Assembly (NCBI GenBank): GCA_000181795.3
Contig: CM012954.1
Span: 17,278,758-17,342,757, forward strand
From: Trichinella spiralis
Lineage: Eukaryota > Nematoda > Enoplea > Trichinellida > Trichinellidae
Length of the DNA stretch: 64,000 nucleotides
Reading direction: 5' to 3'
Under the pieces are notes generated by a model. That model saw only the letters and a list, made by a program, of their open reading frames with translations. It was not told the DNA's origin and did no database searches. The translations under genes and the position numbers were made by a program. Positions 23,810 through 36,965 of this stretch are shown one piece after another. Position 1 is the stretch's first letter, and every line of letters begins with the position of its first letter.

Positions 23810-26800
23810 ATGCAGCCAACGTGCGACGAAATGGACAAGCTGATGGCGCCGGCCAAAACGGCCCCCAAGCATGAATCCATGAAGCAAGAAACCGAACGGT
23901 GCCAAAACGGTCTCAAGTTCACTTTGCTCTTCATCTCCACTGCTTTACTGTTTATAATTTGCATAAGTTGCGTTGGATTTTTGATTGTCCGTCTATCGAA
24001 TCTTGAACAACGTCTTCACATATTGGAAATGAACTGCCCACCACATTTACTATTAAGTCTAGAACATCTATCACTTGAAACTTTGTCAAAAAATCAGACG
24101 GTAATAAATTTATTATTATTAAAAATTTGTTTATTTATATCTTTTTCTTTTCAGCTTGATCGACAACAGATCCGTAAATGGCTTGGCGTTGAAATGTGCA
24201 ATTGTGCACCTCCAAGATTACAATCAGGTAATCATACTTTCATAATCGTATACTATCAGCATTTTTGCTTCGTTGTTCGTCATCTTGTGCAGTTTTCCTC
24301 TTTTTTTTTAAATTTCATTTTTTCTTCTTTTCATAGGAATTATTAATATTTTCAAAAAATAATTATGCAATGTAGTGATGAAATGCAGGTTCTGCGTAAT
24401 CGATCAGTAATATTAGCAATAGCAAATGGGAGAGAGAAAAAGAAAGAAAGAGAGAAAGAGAGTTCAAATCACCAAATGTTTTAAACCATTTGGCGCCGGC
24501 TTGTCAACGTCGGCTAAAGCAAAAGTGCTTCCGGCCGAATTTTGATGGCAGCTGGCGCCTTCAGCTAAAACACCGAGGTTAAGCACAACTTCTTCAGCTT
24601 TCTTTGCCGGCAGCAGCGTGTCGTAATCTGATGTAGGCGGATTACGCTACCCTGAGCAATTTGGTCATATAATAATAATAATAATAATAACAGTCTCAGC
24701 TGAGACTTGATCGCACCGTTTCTGTCGGGCTCATTTCCTTCAATTTTCCTTTTTTTCCTCTTTTTTGCACAACAACAACGACAACTATAATTATCACCAC
24801 GAACTGTCTCGGCGGTGATTCATTTCGTGCTTCTCAAACGCAGATTAAGTCAGCTGTCCACACAGCTTGACATGAACACAACGTCCATTGCCGAGTGTAA
24901 AAGTTTTCCTCTGTGTGAGAAGCAACAAAAAAAAGTAGTATTAAAGCTTTTTTCTCGACAATGACAAATAGGTCAACCGTCGTACAGCTTAGCAATGTAT
25001 TATTATAATTTCGCTTCGATGAAGTGGATGTAAGAGAGGAGAAAAGCAATCACCAAGCCTTGCTTGAAACTTCTGTGACATAATCGAGTGGAAATAAGTT
25101 GCTATTATTTGGAAAATTATTATTCATTTGTTTTTGCTTTTTGCATGCTTTTCCCAGTTGCTCTTGATTGATATGCGCTTGAATAATTTTTCCTTTTGTT
25201 CTTCAATTAACACTTACACATTTACCATATTGTCATTATTGTATACAAGCCTGTATGGAAAAAAGCCAAGTTGAGGAGAGGAAAAAAAAGATGAAATTTA
25301 CTCTTTTGTTCACTTTGACACACAGTATGATATTTCAAATCAAATTAGCTAACAATAAAAATAAACAACAGTCTGTGACCTGAACAACATCAGTAGTAGA
25401 TCTGGGGTAATTCTTACTGTCACAACAGTAAAAGGTAGTTTTCGATGGATCTGTTTTCAACGTCACAAAGCTGGAGAAAAATCAACAGAGACCCCAAAAA
25501 GCGTTAGCCTAGTAGTAGAATGCTCATTTTTATGCTTGCAGTTGTCAAGGAAATTTTCGTTTAAAACAGTTGGCCTTTAAGCAAAGTTTTTTGCTTTGTT
25601 CTCTGGTAAATACATTTTTTTCCAAAAAAATTATAACCAAACATTTCAATGTTTGCCAAGGGAATTTTTTTCTTTTTTTAATTTCAAATTTCAAAAGATT
25701 CATTTTGCAATAAGTGAAATCAGTTTTGAAAAGTTGAAATAAAGAAAATTCGTTGTTCTTTTTATGAAATTTCAAATCAATCTGCCATTTCAGTCGAATT
25801 TGTGCAGTCGCGTCTGCAGCAGATGTTTGCAATTTTTCATTAATAATCGCGGCATCGCTTTCAATTTTGGAAAAATGAGACACAACTTCTTCTACACAAT
25901 ACCTTTCTTTTCATCATTGGTTGCCATTTTTTTCGCAGTTCACCATTTGTTAATTCAATTTTCTGCTTGCACATTCTTCTCTCTTCCAAAGCATATATAC
26001 ATATATACATTCATCAAAATTAGAACAAAACAACTGCTTTCAGAGTTATACGAAAATTATAATAAATGAAACAAAGTAATGGATAGAATTGTTCAGTTGA
26101 ATATTGTCTAGCAGTTTGCCCACAACAATAGCGAAAGAAATTAAGAGCACAAATAAAAACTGATATTCCACCATCGGTAAGCTGTATCACGTTTCTGTGA
26201 AACATCTGCCCCAATCTGCCGCTTGTAATTTTCTCTTCTCAACTCAGATCAACGGAAAAAGTGAACTATTTCCCGGTTGAGACTGTTGACCGTCAAGTGG
26301 CGTCCAAGTGGACATTGCCAACAAGGTTGCATATTTTTGTGGCAAATGACCGCTGAAATTGACCACTGGAAAATATTTACTTTCAAATTCAAATGACGTT
26401 TTACAACCAACCTCGTGTCGACCAGACCGAATGTATCTGTGTGTGTATATATGTATGTACACGTATGTGTGTATTTTTATTGTTGTTCCAATTGCTGCAA
26501 ATGTATGCGCATATTGTTCAGCAGAACAACTACGCGAATTGGCTTTATTAGCCGTTGACCAGATTGCAATTATAAAAAGGAGAAACAGAATAAAAAAAAG
26601 AAGAACCGGCACTGCGCATATGCTATGCCTGTGTGTTCTAGAGATATTCTCTTTCCGTCTAGATGTACAACATATATGTGTACAGATTATGATGATAATT
26701 GGAGAAAAAAACTGTACAACATTGAAAGCAGATGTGACATTGGATGAGATTGACTGGAGAACCCTACAGTGAAAGTGAAGTAGCTCGTTAGTGGCAATTC

Positions 26801-29800
26801 GGTGAACAATGGCAAACAAATCGACAGATCAATTCCTGTGTGTGCTTGTACAGTATCCGTATCCGTATGTTTGCTGGCCACCGATGGCGACCCGAGCCGG
26901 CTGTATCAAATCAGCAGATGAGCAAAATGTAGCTTTGTCGACCTCTCCGAGGTCGGGGTATTGTGCAATTGGGAAAAAGGTCGGCGATCACTATCTGACC
27001 AGGCACGGAACGGCGCCGTTTTTCTAAGGACGTGAGCGCGACTCAGTTCACGCGCCGGGCGCGAACTAACAATCATTATCCCAGCCTGAGCTGAGGGGAC
27101 CAAAAGCGTACCGAATCTCTGAGATAATCAAAGGCCGTTAGCCATTGAACGTCATTGTCGTCCAAAGCACCTGACACTCACTTTCATCCGACCATTTGGA
27201 CCAGGAAAAAAACCCCATTATACACCGGTTGCATGAATGTACAAAGACGCAGCTGGCTGCTAACAGCTGCTGCTTACATTAATATAATTTTCACCATCTT
27301 GAAGCAACAATTTTGTTAGCAATTCACTCTTTTTCTTCTCCTGTTATTCTGCTCATGAAAAGGCAACATTTTTCTATATAGATTTTTTTTTGCAAAAGTC
27401 ACAAACCAACTTCTTCACTTAATAATCACTGATTTCTATCGTCATTCATTATTTTTGACAACTTTATCAAATGGGAGACAACGACGATAAATATTTATCT
27501 GAATGTTTATCGTATGACAACTATTTCTCCTCAACTGACAACGCAAAAGGAGATTGACCAAAGGCCAATTCAAACCAACAATACCAACCAGGCTTATCTA
27601 GATCATCTGTTCAATCAGATGATTTTCATTTGGTCAGTTTTTTAATAATATAAAATTAAATGATGAAAATGGAAAAGAAAATGATGATCCTCGAAACAGT
27701 TCCACCGTTAATAAAACAACACTTCTTCAATAATAATTCAGCATAATCAAAAACTATTCATTGATAAAGAAGTAATTAGAAAACTAATAAATAAAAATTG
27801 TCAAGAAGAAACTGCTATCCACGTATAAGCGTAGATGTTGTTTTGACAAATTAAAATGTATTCTTTTTTTTAAAATTTGCAACATTTTCCATATATTCAA
27901 ATTGTATAAATTTCTTTTATTATTTTCAGGATCTCGAAACGCCCGCGGATTAAGAGTAAGTAGTACAACAATCTAATGCAAATAAATTCACGGAATTCAA
28001 TTACATTTTTTAGCATGCAGAAAAAACACCTGAAGCTAATGAAATCTCAGTAAGTGATACAAAATTTAATAAAAACTCTTCAAACCATGCTATAGTAGTA
28101 GTGGCAGCAAAATGTCAAATTACTGCTGCTTCAGATAACAACTAAATGAGCACTAATAATCATGTGTTTTTCTGTCATTGTCTAGGGTGCTCGATCAACT
28201 CCCGGTAGATATGGCCCAGCCGTAAATAGCAATTTAGTGCCATTTTTTCAAATTCTATATGCATTTTTTGTAGGGTAATCGAGATGTTGGAAAAATAATT
28301 GATCATTATCAGTTCAGTCAATTCGATTTGGAAATGCTCCGCGGACCACCTGGACCACCAGGACCAAGTGTAAGATGCATTCAACTTTGAGTTTCACTTC
28401 ATGCAAATAATATGATAACAATTATCTTTGAAGGGTCCAAAAGGTTCTCGTGGATATCCCGGCTTTCCAGTAAGTTCAATTCCGCTTAAAATTATCAAAT
28501 ATACACGCACTTACATTCTTTTTCATCACGTTTTCAGGGTCCCATTGGTCTTGATGGTCCTAAAGGAGATCAAGTACGCAGTGTTTTACAATATCCTATA
28601 CAGCGGATATCATAATTATATGAGTTTTCAGGGTCCACCAGGCATGAAAGGTGATCAAGGCGAAAAAGTAAAATGCATCAATTTCAACATTAAGCAATTT
28701 AAATTAATAACGAAAAACCTTTAACATTATTTAGGGAGATCAGGGTCAACGAGGAGCCATAGGACCGCCGGGTCCAAAAGTGAACATTTTACTGAGAGCT
28801 CTACATTAATCAGTATTTCAAATGACTCATTTTTAGGGCGAATCTGCACCTTCTCTACGCGAATACCGGCTTTCACGACGGGTAATGACACTTTTAAAAG
28901 CTTATATTTTTTAAATAAAATGCTTCTTCACGTTTTTATGGTCTATTTATTTAATTTCACTTTTCCTATTTTTTCCATTTATTTCCAAAACATAATACAA
29001 CTTCAGGACAACGCTGTGATAGCAGATGATACAGATATGGACACGATTTATTACAATTTTCCGATGAAGATGATAAAGGTTTAAAATCAAAATCTGTTTT
29101 GTGACAGTTGTTCGTATTTGTGAAGATAGATGTTCAATTGTGTTCTCTTTTAACTATATATATATATATGCATATCTTTATATATACATGTGCTTTTATT
29201 CTACTGTTTTTAGTAAAAATGTTTTCTCAACAATTTTACTATTTCAAACTGCTTTCAGGGAGAACCAGGACCTCCCGGACCGCCAGGTATTCCAGGCAAT
29301 AAAGGTGAAAAAGGGGATCGTGGTTTGCCAGGCTACGATGGTCGTTCAATCATGGGCCCGAAAGTATACCGTTTCATTTTATATTGCATTGTCAATCGTC
29401 GTTGAGAGAATTTGTATATTTTTTTCAGGGTGAACCAGGTCGTCCTGGAAATCCAGGTATCCAAGGTCCAGCAGGTCCTCCTGGAAAACCAGGGTCGAAG
29501 GTAAGAAAAGTTTTAAAAACAAAAAATAGTCGTTGCACGATGCTTCTATGAGTTGTTGTACCATACAGTGTGGTTGTTTGTTTGTGTACTTTGTAGGGTG
29601 AACAAGGAGTTCCAGGCTTGCCAGGCGTTCCAGTGAGCTCTTTTAAATTGATTTTGCTGTTGTTGTTTCGTGTTGTTCAGTATCGTGATTTAAAAATATT
29701 CAGGGTGAAAAAGGTGCTGTCGGTCCTAGAGGTCCAGTCGGTCCGCAGGTACGGCCTTTGCTAAGGACCGCATTCGCGCACCAGCCGGATCTAAGCAACC

Positions 29801-32638
29801 TTGCCCAATACGCGCAGCATTTGCGCGGTCCACCAGGTATTCCAGGGGATCCAGGTCCTCCTGGACGGCCTGGTGCGAAAGGAGAACGAGGAGTGCAAGG
29901 ATTTCCGGGAATCCCCGGCGTGCAAGGTCCCAAAGGAGCACAAGGAGAAAAGGTGACAAATACCCCATTCCATCAGTCTTTCGTTGCATGTATCATCAGT
30001 GTTTGTTTTGTCAAAAATGTCAAAAACCACTGTTTGCATTTTAATTCTGCAATATTTTGCTCAGAAAATTATAAAAAATCCATTTTCAGGGTGATAAAGG
30101 TGAACGGCTTCCACTGCCAACGGTAGGCGTTGGTGGTAGAGCAGCTTTTATCGAAGGTCCTCCTGGTCCTCCAGGTCCACCAGGACCAAAAGGTGATCGA
30201 GTAAGTGAATTATTTTTTTTTATTCTTCTAATATTTCTTTTTTCTCATTTCGACAATGTTTCAGGGAGATTCCGGACTACCGGGAATGAAAGGAGACAAA
30301 GGTGATCGAGGTCGTCGAGGAAGAAAGGTAATCCTCTGCACCGCTTGTCTGCTTATTATGCATAATTGGTACTGCACATCGATTGCACGACTATACACCG
30401 TCGCATGTTCATTTCGGCTGCCTTCTCTTTCTTTTTCATTTATATCACAGTTATTTAAAAAGGAAATGCGCAATATCGCGTTAATGCTGATAGCTTTTTT
30501 TGGACATGAAACACAAAAACTAAACACTAGAAAACAACTTACTGAAAAAATAGCCAGCCAGCTTCAGGATATCGCCTATACTCTACTACAGCGTAAGTGC
30601 TGAGGAGAAAATTCATGTCTGGCTGTTGTGCAATTTTGTGGTGCCTTTATATGTCATTGTGTTGTTGTTTTCTTCTCTTTTTCTACATGTCTAACATATT
30701 CAATACATTTTACCAGATCCAAGTAGTCACTCCTGTTCTTTTTGCAGGGTCTTTCGTGCGACATAAGCTTCATTGACGAAGAGCAACTTTTCGCAAGACT
30801 TGTTTTGAAATTTCCTAAAGGAGCTGCAGGTCCGCCAGGTCCTAAAGGTGATCAAGGTCGTATAGGTCCTCCAGGATTACCAGTAAGTTATAAACTGCTT
30901 TGCTCAAACGGACAGAGTTCAACCAAACGAATGAATACTTTCATTTGATCAAGGGTCCACAAGGTCCGCCTGGTCCAGAGGGTAAAATCGGTCTGCCTGG
31001 TTCTCGCGGCGCGCCAGGCTCACAAGGTTTACCTGGTCATGCTGGAACGAAAGGAGATCGAGGTTTAATTGGTCCACCGGGTCTTCCAGGACCACCAGGC
31101 TTGCCAGCTGCAACATTCGGCACTGATCATCAGGTAAAATAAAAATTAATTTCAATAATGGAATGTTTAATGTTGAAAAATTCAGCTTTATGAAATTCGT
31201 GGACCGCCTGGACCACGAGGAAGCCCAGGACTGCCTGGGTCACCCGGTTTAAAAGGAGAACCTGGCGAAAAAGGTGCCCAAGGTCCTCCAGGAATAATGG
31301 GCTTACCGGTAAGCTGGAACACTTTTTAATTCTGCTTTACCTCCACAAAATAAAAGAAAACTCCACAAATTTAAATCCATAATTATCACTGTAAAATTAC
31401 AATATAAATATGGTTCGAAATTACATTTGCTTTAAATATTAACAGTTCATACATACTTTGAATTAAGCCATATTATTGGAAGACTTTTCTACATACTGAA
31501 ATTCCACCATTCCTTTATTGGAATGTGAATAACACATGAAAAGTAGTTTTATTGAAAATACAATTTTTATACCATTAAAATGTTAATTTATTTAGCAAAA
31601 TATTAACACAGGGCATAACACATTTCAAAGTTGTTTATCCTAAGTTCCAATACCGCAGATTATATACTTAAGACATTACTGATAAATTTATGGAAAATTC
31701 TATTAATTAAAATAAAAAAGAATCACTTACATTGGAAACAAGTAAGCATTTTTCTGTTGCTTAATATGATTGGAAGTTGCGGTCTGGCAGCGTAAATGGA
31801 TTCCAGCTCATTTCGACAAAAATCTATTCCAAATAGCAAAACGGCATAGAACATCCGCAACAGTTGGGATGGATGCATGGAATAAATTTCTTTTTTCTCT
31901 TTGAAATAATGACCATCTACTTTACAGGGTCCTCCAGGGCCAATGGGCCCCAGCGGCATCGCCGGGACGACGGTAAGTAAACCGTTCGCTGACGCTTGAC
32001 AAGTTGCAAAGGAGAGCTCGAGGCAGTCTGGCATGTTGTTGTTCTTGTTGTTGTCATTGTTTGATGTTGTTCTTGTTGTTGTTCATCATCACAATCATCA
32101 TCATCATCATCATTACCATCTTCTTCTTGTTATTATTTGACAATTGTAGATCTTCCTTGATTTTTTCTTTTTTGCTTAATCCAATTAACAATAATCATAC
32201 ATTTGCAGGGAAAGGATGGTCTTATTGGACCAAAAGGCAGCAAAGGTGATCAAGGGCAACAAGGTCCACCAGGATTAAAGGCAAGTTTATCTGCTTGAAT
32301 TGAAAAAAAAAAAACTTTAAAAAGCTATTTTCAGGGTTCACCAGGGCAAAAAGGTGACAGAGGTGGGCCAGGTCCGCGAGGTCCGCGCGGTAAGCCAGGC
32401 TTCCGTGGAGCCAAGGGTGAACAAGTAGTGAAAAACAATGGCTAAGTTTTATTTTTTGAAGTAACGAATGCAAAATTTGTTCCAGGGAATTCCAGGTTTA
32501 GATGCACCATGCCCTCTCGGACCAGACGGTCTTCCATTACCCGGTTGTGGTTGGAAACCTTTCAAAGTATTGTCACCATTTTTTCCTTACGAATATACAT
32601 ATATATATAATGCAAATGCATTACAGACAAGTCCGTGA
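23810..32638 (+). CDS. Transmembrane (MACIT-type) collagen, COL-99/XIII/XXIII/XXV-like
   Basis: Type II membrane collagen of the cell surface. Twenty-six exons: 23810-24100, 24155-24227, 27930-27955, 28014-28049, 28186-28221, 28274-28369, 28434-28469, 28538-28573, 28632-28667, 28735-28779, 28837-28881, 29007-29078, 29259-29363, 29429-29500, 29597-29632, 29704-29952, 30090-30200, 30265-30327, 30748-30882, 30954-31133, 31186-31308, 31928-31972, 32209-32280, 32335-32424, 32486-32566, 32627-32638; 2202 bases, 733 residues. Cytosolic N-terminus, one membrane span (about residues 37-60, [20 protein letters not shown]), then Gly-X-Y blocks broken by non-collagenous stretches. The end [19 protein letters not shown] is the conserved MACIT C-terminus with its paired cysteines. 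Small exons of 36 or 45 bases each start with a Gly codon. Basic motifs RNARGLR and RLSRR are possible furin shedding sites. Intron 2 is 3.7 kb; the intron after 32280 uses a GC donor. Confidence 0.95.
24228..27929 (+). other. 3.7 kb second intron of the collagen gene
   Basis: No exon of the collagen or a nested gene identified. Contains an (AAT)n microsatellite near 24669-24690, two GGCGCC-bearing GC-rich patches (24490-24560 and 27005-27065) and long but unsupported open frames on both strands near 26240-26880. It separates the transmembrane exons from the collagenous exons, so it is a natural place for enhancers or a second promoter. Confidence 0.6.
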
Positions 32639-33397
32639 TCATTGTCGACGCTCAGGAAAAAGACAACTACAAAGAAAAAAAATTGCCAAATTTGAATCAA
32701 AAAACAAAAATCTACCGACCACCCGATAAAATATCCCGCATCACTGTTGCTTGTTCGTCGTACAAACAAAATTGCATTAATCACCATTCCCATCCACCTG
32801 TCGTTACCTTCTGGCGCCTCTTCCTTTCCAAAGCTTGTCGATTTTCGTTCGTTTGTGTTGCTGTTTTCTTTTACGCAACTTTTACAATCAATAAAAAATA
32901 ATAAACAAATAAATTAATAGCATGAAATAATACCACCAATAATTTTTTTTCTGGGATCTTGTTAAAAGTATAAAATTCAACTGAAATTTCAGTTAGGCAC
33001 ATCATGCGCGCAGCGGCTGGCTTCAATACTTATGCATATATTATTCAGTATTCTAATAAATAACACGCCTGTGCAAACTGTTCAGCACAAACTAATTACC
33101 GGCGTGTTGAACAAAAAATCCTCAAATAGGAAATAAATAAACAAATAGCAATAAGGGGAAAACGTGGCGCGCAAGATGTTTGCAGATGTCAAACGTTGCC
33201 ATTGTGAAATACCTCAAATTTCTGAGCAAGACAAAAAACAAATTGCGAATAGAATTTAAATACGGATGAGGTTCAGAGCAACAATGGCCACAAAAAAATC
33301 GCATTAAAAAAAAAGAAAAAAAATATCATCGGTAACGTATTTATAAAATTTTCTTCCTTCCATCAAATCAGCTTCAGTGGCTTCAATAGAGACCGGC
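32639..33397. other. 3' intergenic gap between convergent genes
   Basis: Holds the 3' untranslated regions of collagen (plus; AATAAA-rich near 32888-32910) and SAR1 (minus). No exon seen. Confidence 0.6.
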
Positions 33398-35190
33398 TCA
33401 ATCAATGTACTGCGCAAGCCAACGGAAGCCTTCACCGTAGCCTTGTCGTTTCAACACGCTACACATAAATACTTCAATTGGGCGAGAAGACATTTCCGCT
33501 CGACTTGTGGCATTCTGAAGAAAAAAACAAACAATTTTCCAATTCCAAGCAATATCCATCCATTAAGTATAAGAAAAAAACAAGAAACTAATTTAATAAT
33601 CTTTTCCATTAAACAAACAACAACATATTATGGTTAATATGTTAGAAATAATTGATCACATTCCCCTTCCCCATTTAAAATTATTTCCCAAAAAGGAAAC
33701 ATCAGAAATTACTATTCATAAAAACTGCATTCTGTTACACAATGAATATAAAAAAACAAAAAATGCATATTTGCATTGCTAATGAAACATTTGGAAGTGA
33801 AAAATTAAACATTACACTTCCTTTCACTTCTGTCAGTTTAATAAGCTTGTATTTTAATGCAAACAACAAAAAAAACCAATACCTTGCCTGTCGTCAAACC
33901 ATACAGACCCATCACACTTTTCAATTGCTCTTCTGATATTGCAGTAGCTTTGTCTATTTTATTTCCAAGCACTAACACTGGACAAGATGCCACTTGTTCA
34001 TCCATCAAAAGACTCTAAAGCAAACATACATAATGAAACATAAATTGTTTCATTAAACAGTACAAACATACTAAAAAAACGAAAGAACTTGAGCATCATA
34101 ATAAAATGACGATTATTCAAAATACTGTAAAAAGACAATGTACTCGTAAGTCAATGAAATCTCACCTCCAATTCAACTTTTGCTTCACCCAAACGCTCAG
34201 TATCAGCTGCATCCACCAAAAATACTATAGCGTCGACAGCTGGAAAATAATCTTTCCATACTCTACGAGCTGAAAAATTTTTAATTCACCAGAACCAAAA
34301 TCATCATTTACAAAATGGCAATAATTGATTTATTCATATAACGATAAATAATTATCGTCACAACCATTCATCATAAACTGTGCATTTATACGGAAAATAC
34401 AAAGGTTACATACCTTGAGCGTGACCACCTAGGTCAAATGTAGTAAACTTCATTCCCCCTAAAGACAGTTCTTCCGATGCTATACAGAAATATGTAAATA
34501 GTAAAAGTTAACATTTAAAACAATATAAGTATACTTGGATGCAATGTTGGAACGTGTTGCGCCATACGATCATCTTTCAACATATGCAACAATGTCGTCT
34601 TACCGGCATTGTCAAGTCCAAGAAAAACTAGCTTTCCTGACTTTTTATAAAGACCTAAAATTCTTCCACACGATATTTTTTAAACTATGCAACAATAGCA
34701 AAAAAGACTAGTTTCAGTATTATTAATGTCATAATATAACACAAAAAATTTAATCAGCAATAATGTCATTAAACTTATGGTTAACAGAATCAGGCCAACA
34801 CATTGAACATAAACATTCTAAATATTCGTATATACATATGCATATATGAATATGAAAACAAAAATATAACCAATAAAAGAAAGAAAAAATAAATCAAATA
34901 AAATAAATTCATTCAGAAATAAGAGTATATTCAATATCAATTGAACACCGGACAGTTTTCGAGAGAATATGAGTTTCATCATAAATCAAAGACTTCGATA
35001 TCTCTACAACTTAAATAATATTATAAAATGGGTGAGTATTCATAGCCTCAATTATCATAAGTTACAGTTTAATTAACAAAACACAAATATAATATTTCTT
35101 CAACAAACTAATTCTGCAACATAATAAAAACTTTTTGAGAAATTTACCTAAGAAATTGAGTATACCAGTTAGCCAATCCCACATCCACAT
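33398..35190 (-). CDS. SAR1: SAR1 small GTPase (COPII coat initiator)
   Basis: Starts COPII vesicle formation at ER exit sites by inserting its N-terminal helix on GTP binding and recruiting Sec23/24. Six exons: 33398-33514, 33883-34014, 34166-34269, 34414-34479, 34535-34654, 35148-35190; 582 bases, 193 residues (usual 190-198). The N-terminal amphipathic start [18 protein letters not shown]-loop GLDNAGKTT, switch I threonine (HPTSEEL), switch II DLGGHAQARR, the base-specificity motif GNKIDK, and the C-terminal RWLAQYID are all present. No C-terminal prenylation box, as expected. Divergent from Pur-alpha across 1.8 kb. Confidence 0.97.
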
Positions 35191-36965
35191 TTTTCTTCTT
35201 ATAGATTAACAAATTTCACAACCTAACATAAAAAAATTCAGGCACAAACTGTTAACACGTTCAATACTACTACAACACGTCAGTAGTAATATACAGTATT
35301 TGTATCAATAATTCAAGTAAGCAGGTTATAAACTTTCGGAAAAATACATCTTTCATTAAAATTGAAATATTATTATCAATATTATACATTTTTAAATACT
35401 ACATAAGGTATTACTTAAAATTCTTCTGCATCACATTCTAATCAATTATTTCATTGTAGACGTTCTAAAAGTAAAATAAGTGAAAAAAAATATTTTTTAA
35501 ATATATGGCCGTAACCTGTGTTGATAAAACAACTACAGTTTATTTGCTTATTTTTTCTTAGATAAATAGCTAATTATTATTTATTTAGATGTAAGAACAT
35601 TAATGACATTTAAATAGGATGCGTTCAACACAATTTGAACCTGACTATCACATTTAATATTATACCAGTAGTGTTTTTCTAAAAAATAAATTATTTTTAA
35701 ATTAAAAAATTAAAATATTTCATATTTTAAATAAATTAATTGTTTACTGGAAGTTTTACTGTTTTTTACTAGAAGTTTACTGAACCAATTTTTGAAAATC
35801 ACCTGTTAAGTACAAATGTCATAAAATGTCCTAACCTAAAAATAAAAATAACAGCAAAAACATAAATGAAAACACAAAAAAAAATATTTTTTGAATTTTT
35901 TTCAAAGAATGAAATTTCTGCTCAAAGTTGATTTCCTTAATACTATATGAAAATACGTTTAAATTGTTTTAAAAATTTTTGCGTCTTGAAATTTCATTGT
36001 ACAATATTATTTAAATGTTTTGTATTTAGCAGGAATTAATAATTAAGAATAAATTTGAAATGATCGCCATTATTAGCACAAGGATCCATTTGTTCCATTG
36101 ACTTGATGGGACAACTAAATCAGCTGGTTACAGTTCATTTTGATAAAACTTGCTTGTCAGATTTTACCGTTGTTTGCACTATTGTTCAGTTGTTGACCGC
36201 AATCTTTCGATATCGCAAACTATAAGGCAGAGGAATTCATTGTTTTTTTTTGGCAGATTTTTTTTTCTAAGTTTTAAAAATTTGTTATATCTTTTGCACA
36301 CATTTGATTGCTCGCCGTCACTTTAAGTTTGTTTTAATAAATAACAACGTTTGCATGGATTATAATGCTTTTTGAAACGTTTTTTTTATTAGAAATTTAT
36401 TTTCATTTGCAATGAGCATTTTATTAGATAGTTTTTAATGAAACAAAACTTTGGGTAAGAATAATGCTTCATTATTATTTATTCATTTGTTTTTTTCTGA
36501 AGAGTTTCCAATTGACTGTAGTTTTGTAGTTTAATTTTTGTTTTAATGTGATTTGTGCAAGCATGATCATCTTGCATGGTACTGACAGAAGTGGTATAAA
36601 TGTGCCGAGTTTTGTTTGTTTTGTATATACGTTCAATATATTTTAAAAAAATATTATTTTATTGTTTTATAACTAGTTCGTTTATTAAACGACCGCGGAT
36701 CGATCGTTGACGGTGATGGATCTGCTGCTGATCAACGTTGCTGCTTGAGGTCGTTTCATCTGATTTGCAGTCGTTTTTGTTCGATTTTCTATTCGCGAAT
36801 CGTCGCATGTGATAGATTTAAAAATAAGAATTTTAAGCTTGAAAATGTGTAATTATTTTTGCATAATTTAGTTGCGATAGTTTCAAGTATTTTTTGAGAC
36901 AAATTCCATCCAGAAGAGCCTGTTGTGTGTTTGTGTTTGCTGTTCGCTTGGAAAGTTAGAGAAAC
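35191..36965. promoter_or_regulatory. Divergent intergenic region, SAR1 and Pur-alpha
   Basis: AT-rich gap between two outward-facing genes. 36690-36820 has a run of GATC-containing bases (CGGATCGATCGTTGACGG, GCTGATCAACG) less AT-rich than its flanks, shortly before the Pur-alpha start. No exon seen; promoters inferred from position only. Confidence 0.4.

Noticed and set aside
23587-23964. Minus-strand frame of 125 codons over the collagen first exon
   Set aside because: It is antisense to the conserved transmembrane exon, which fits the MACIT family on the plus strand.
26244-26819. A 191-codon minus frame and a 137-codon plus frame in collagen intron 2
   Set aside because: They overlap on opposite strands, show no family motifs and no convincing splice structure, and the minus frame includes CA/TA-repeat-coded residues ([11 protein letters not shown]).
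29700-30039. Long minus-strand open frames rich in Pro and Gly across the collagen exons
   Set aside because: They are antisense shadows of Gly-X-Y codons; the plus strand has family homology, conserved termini and splice sites in phase.
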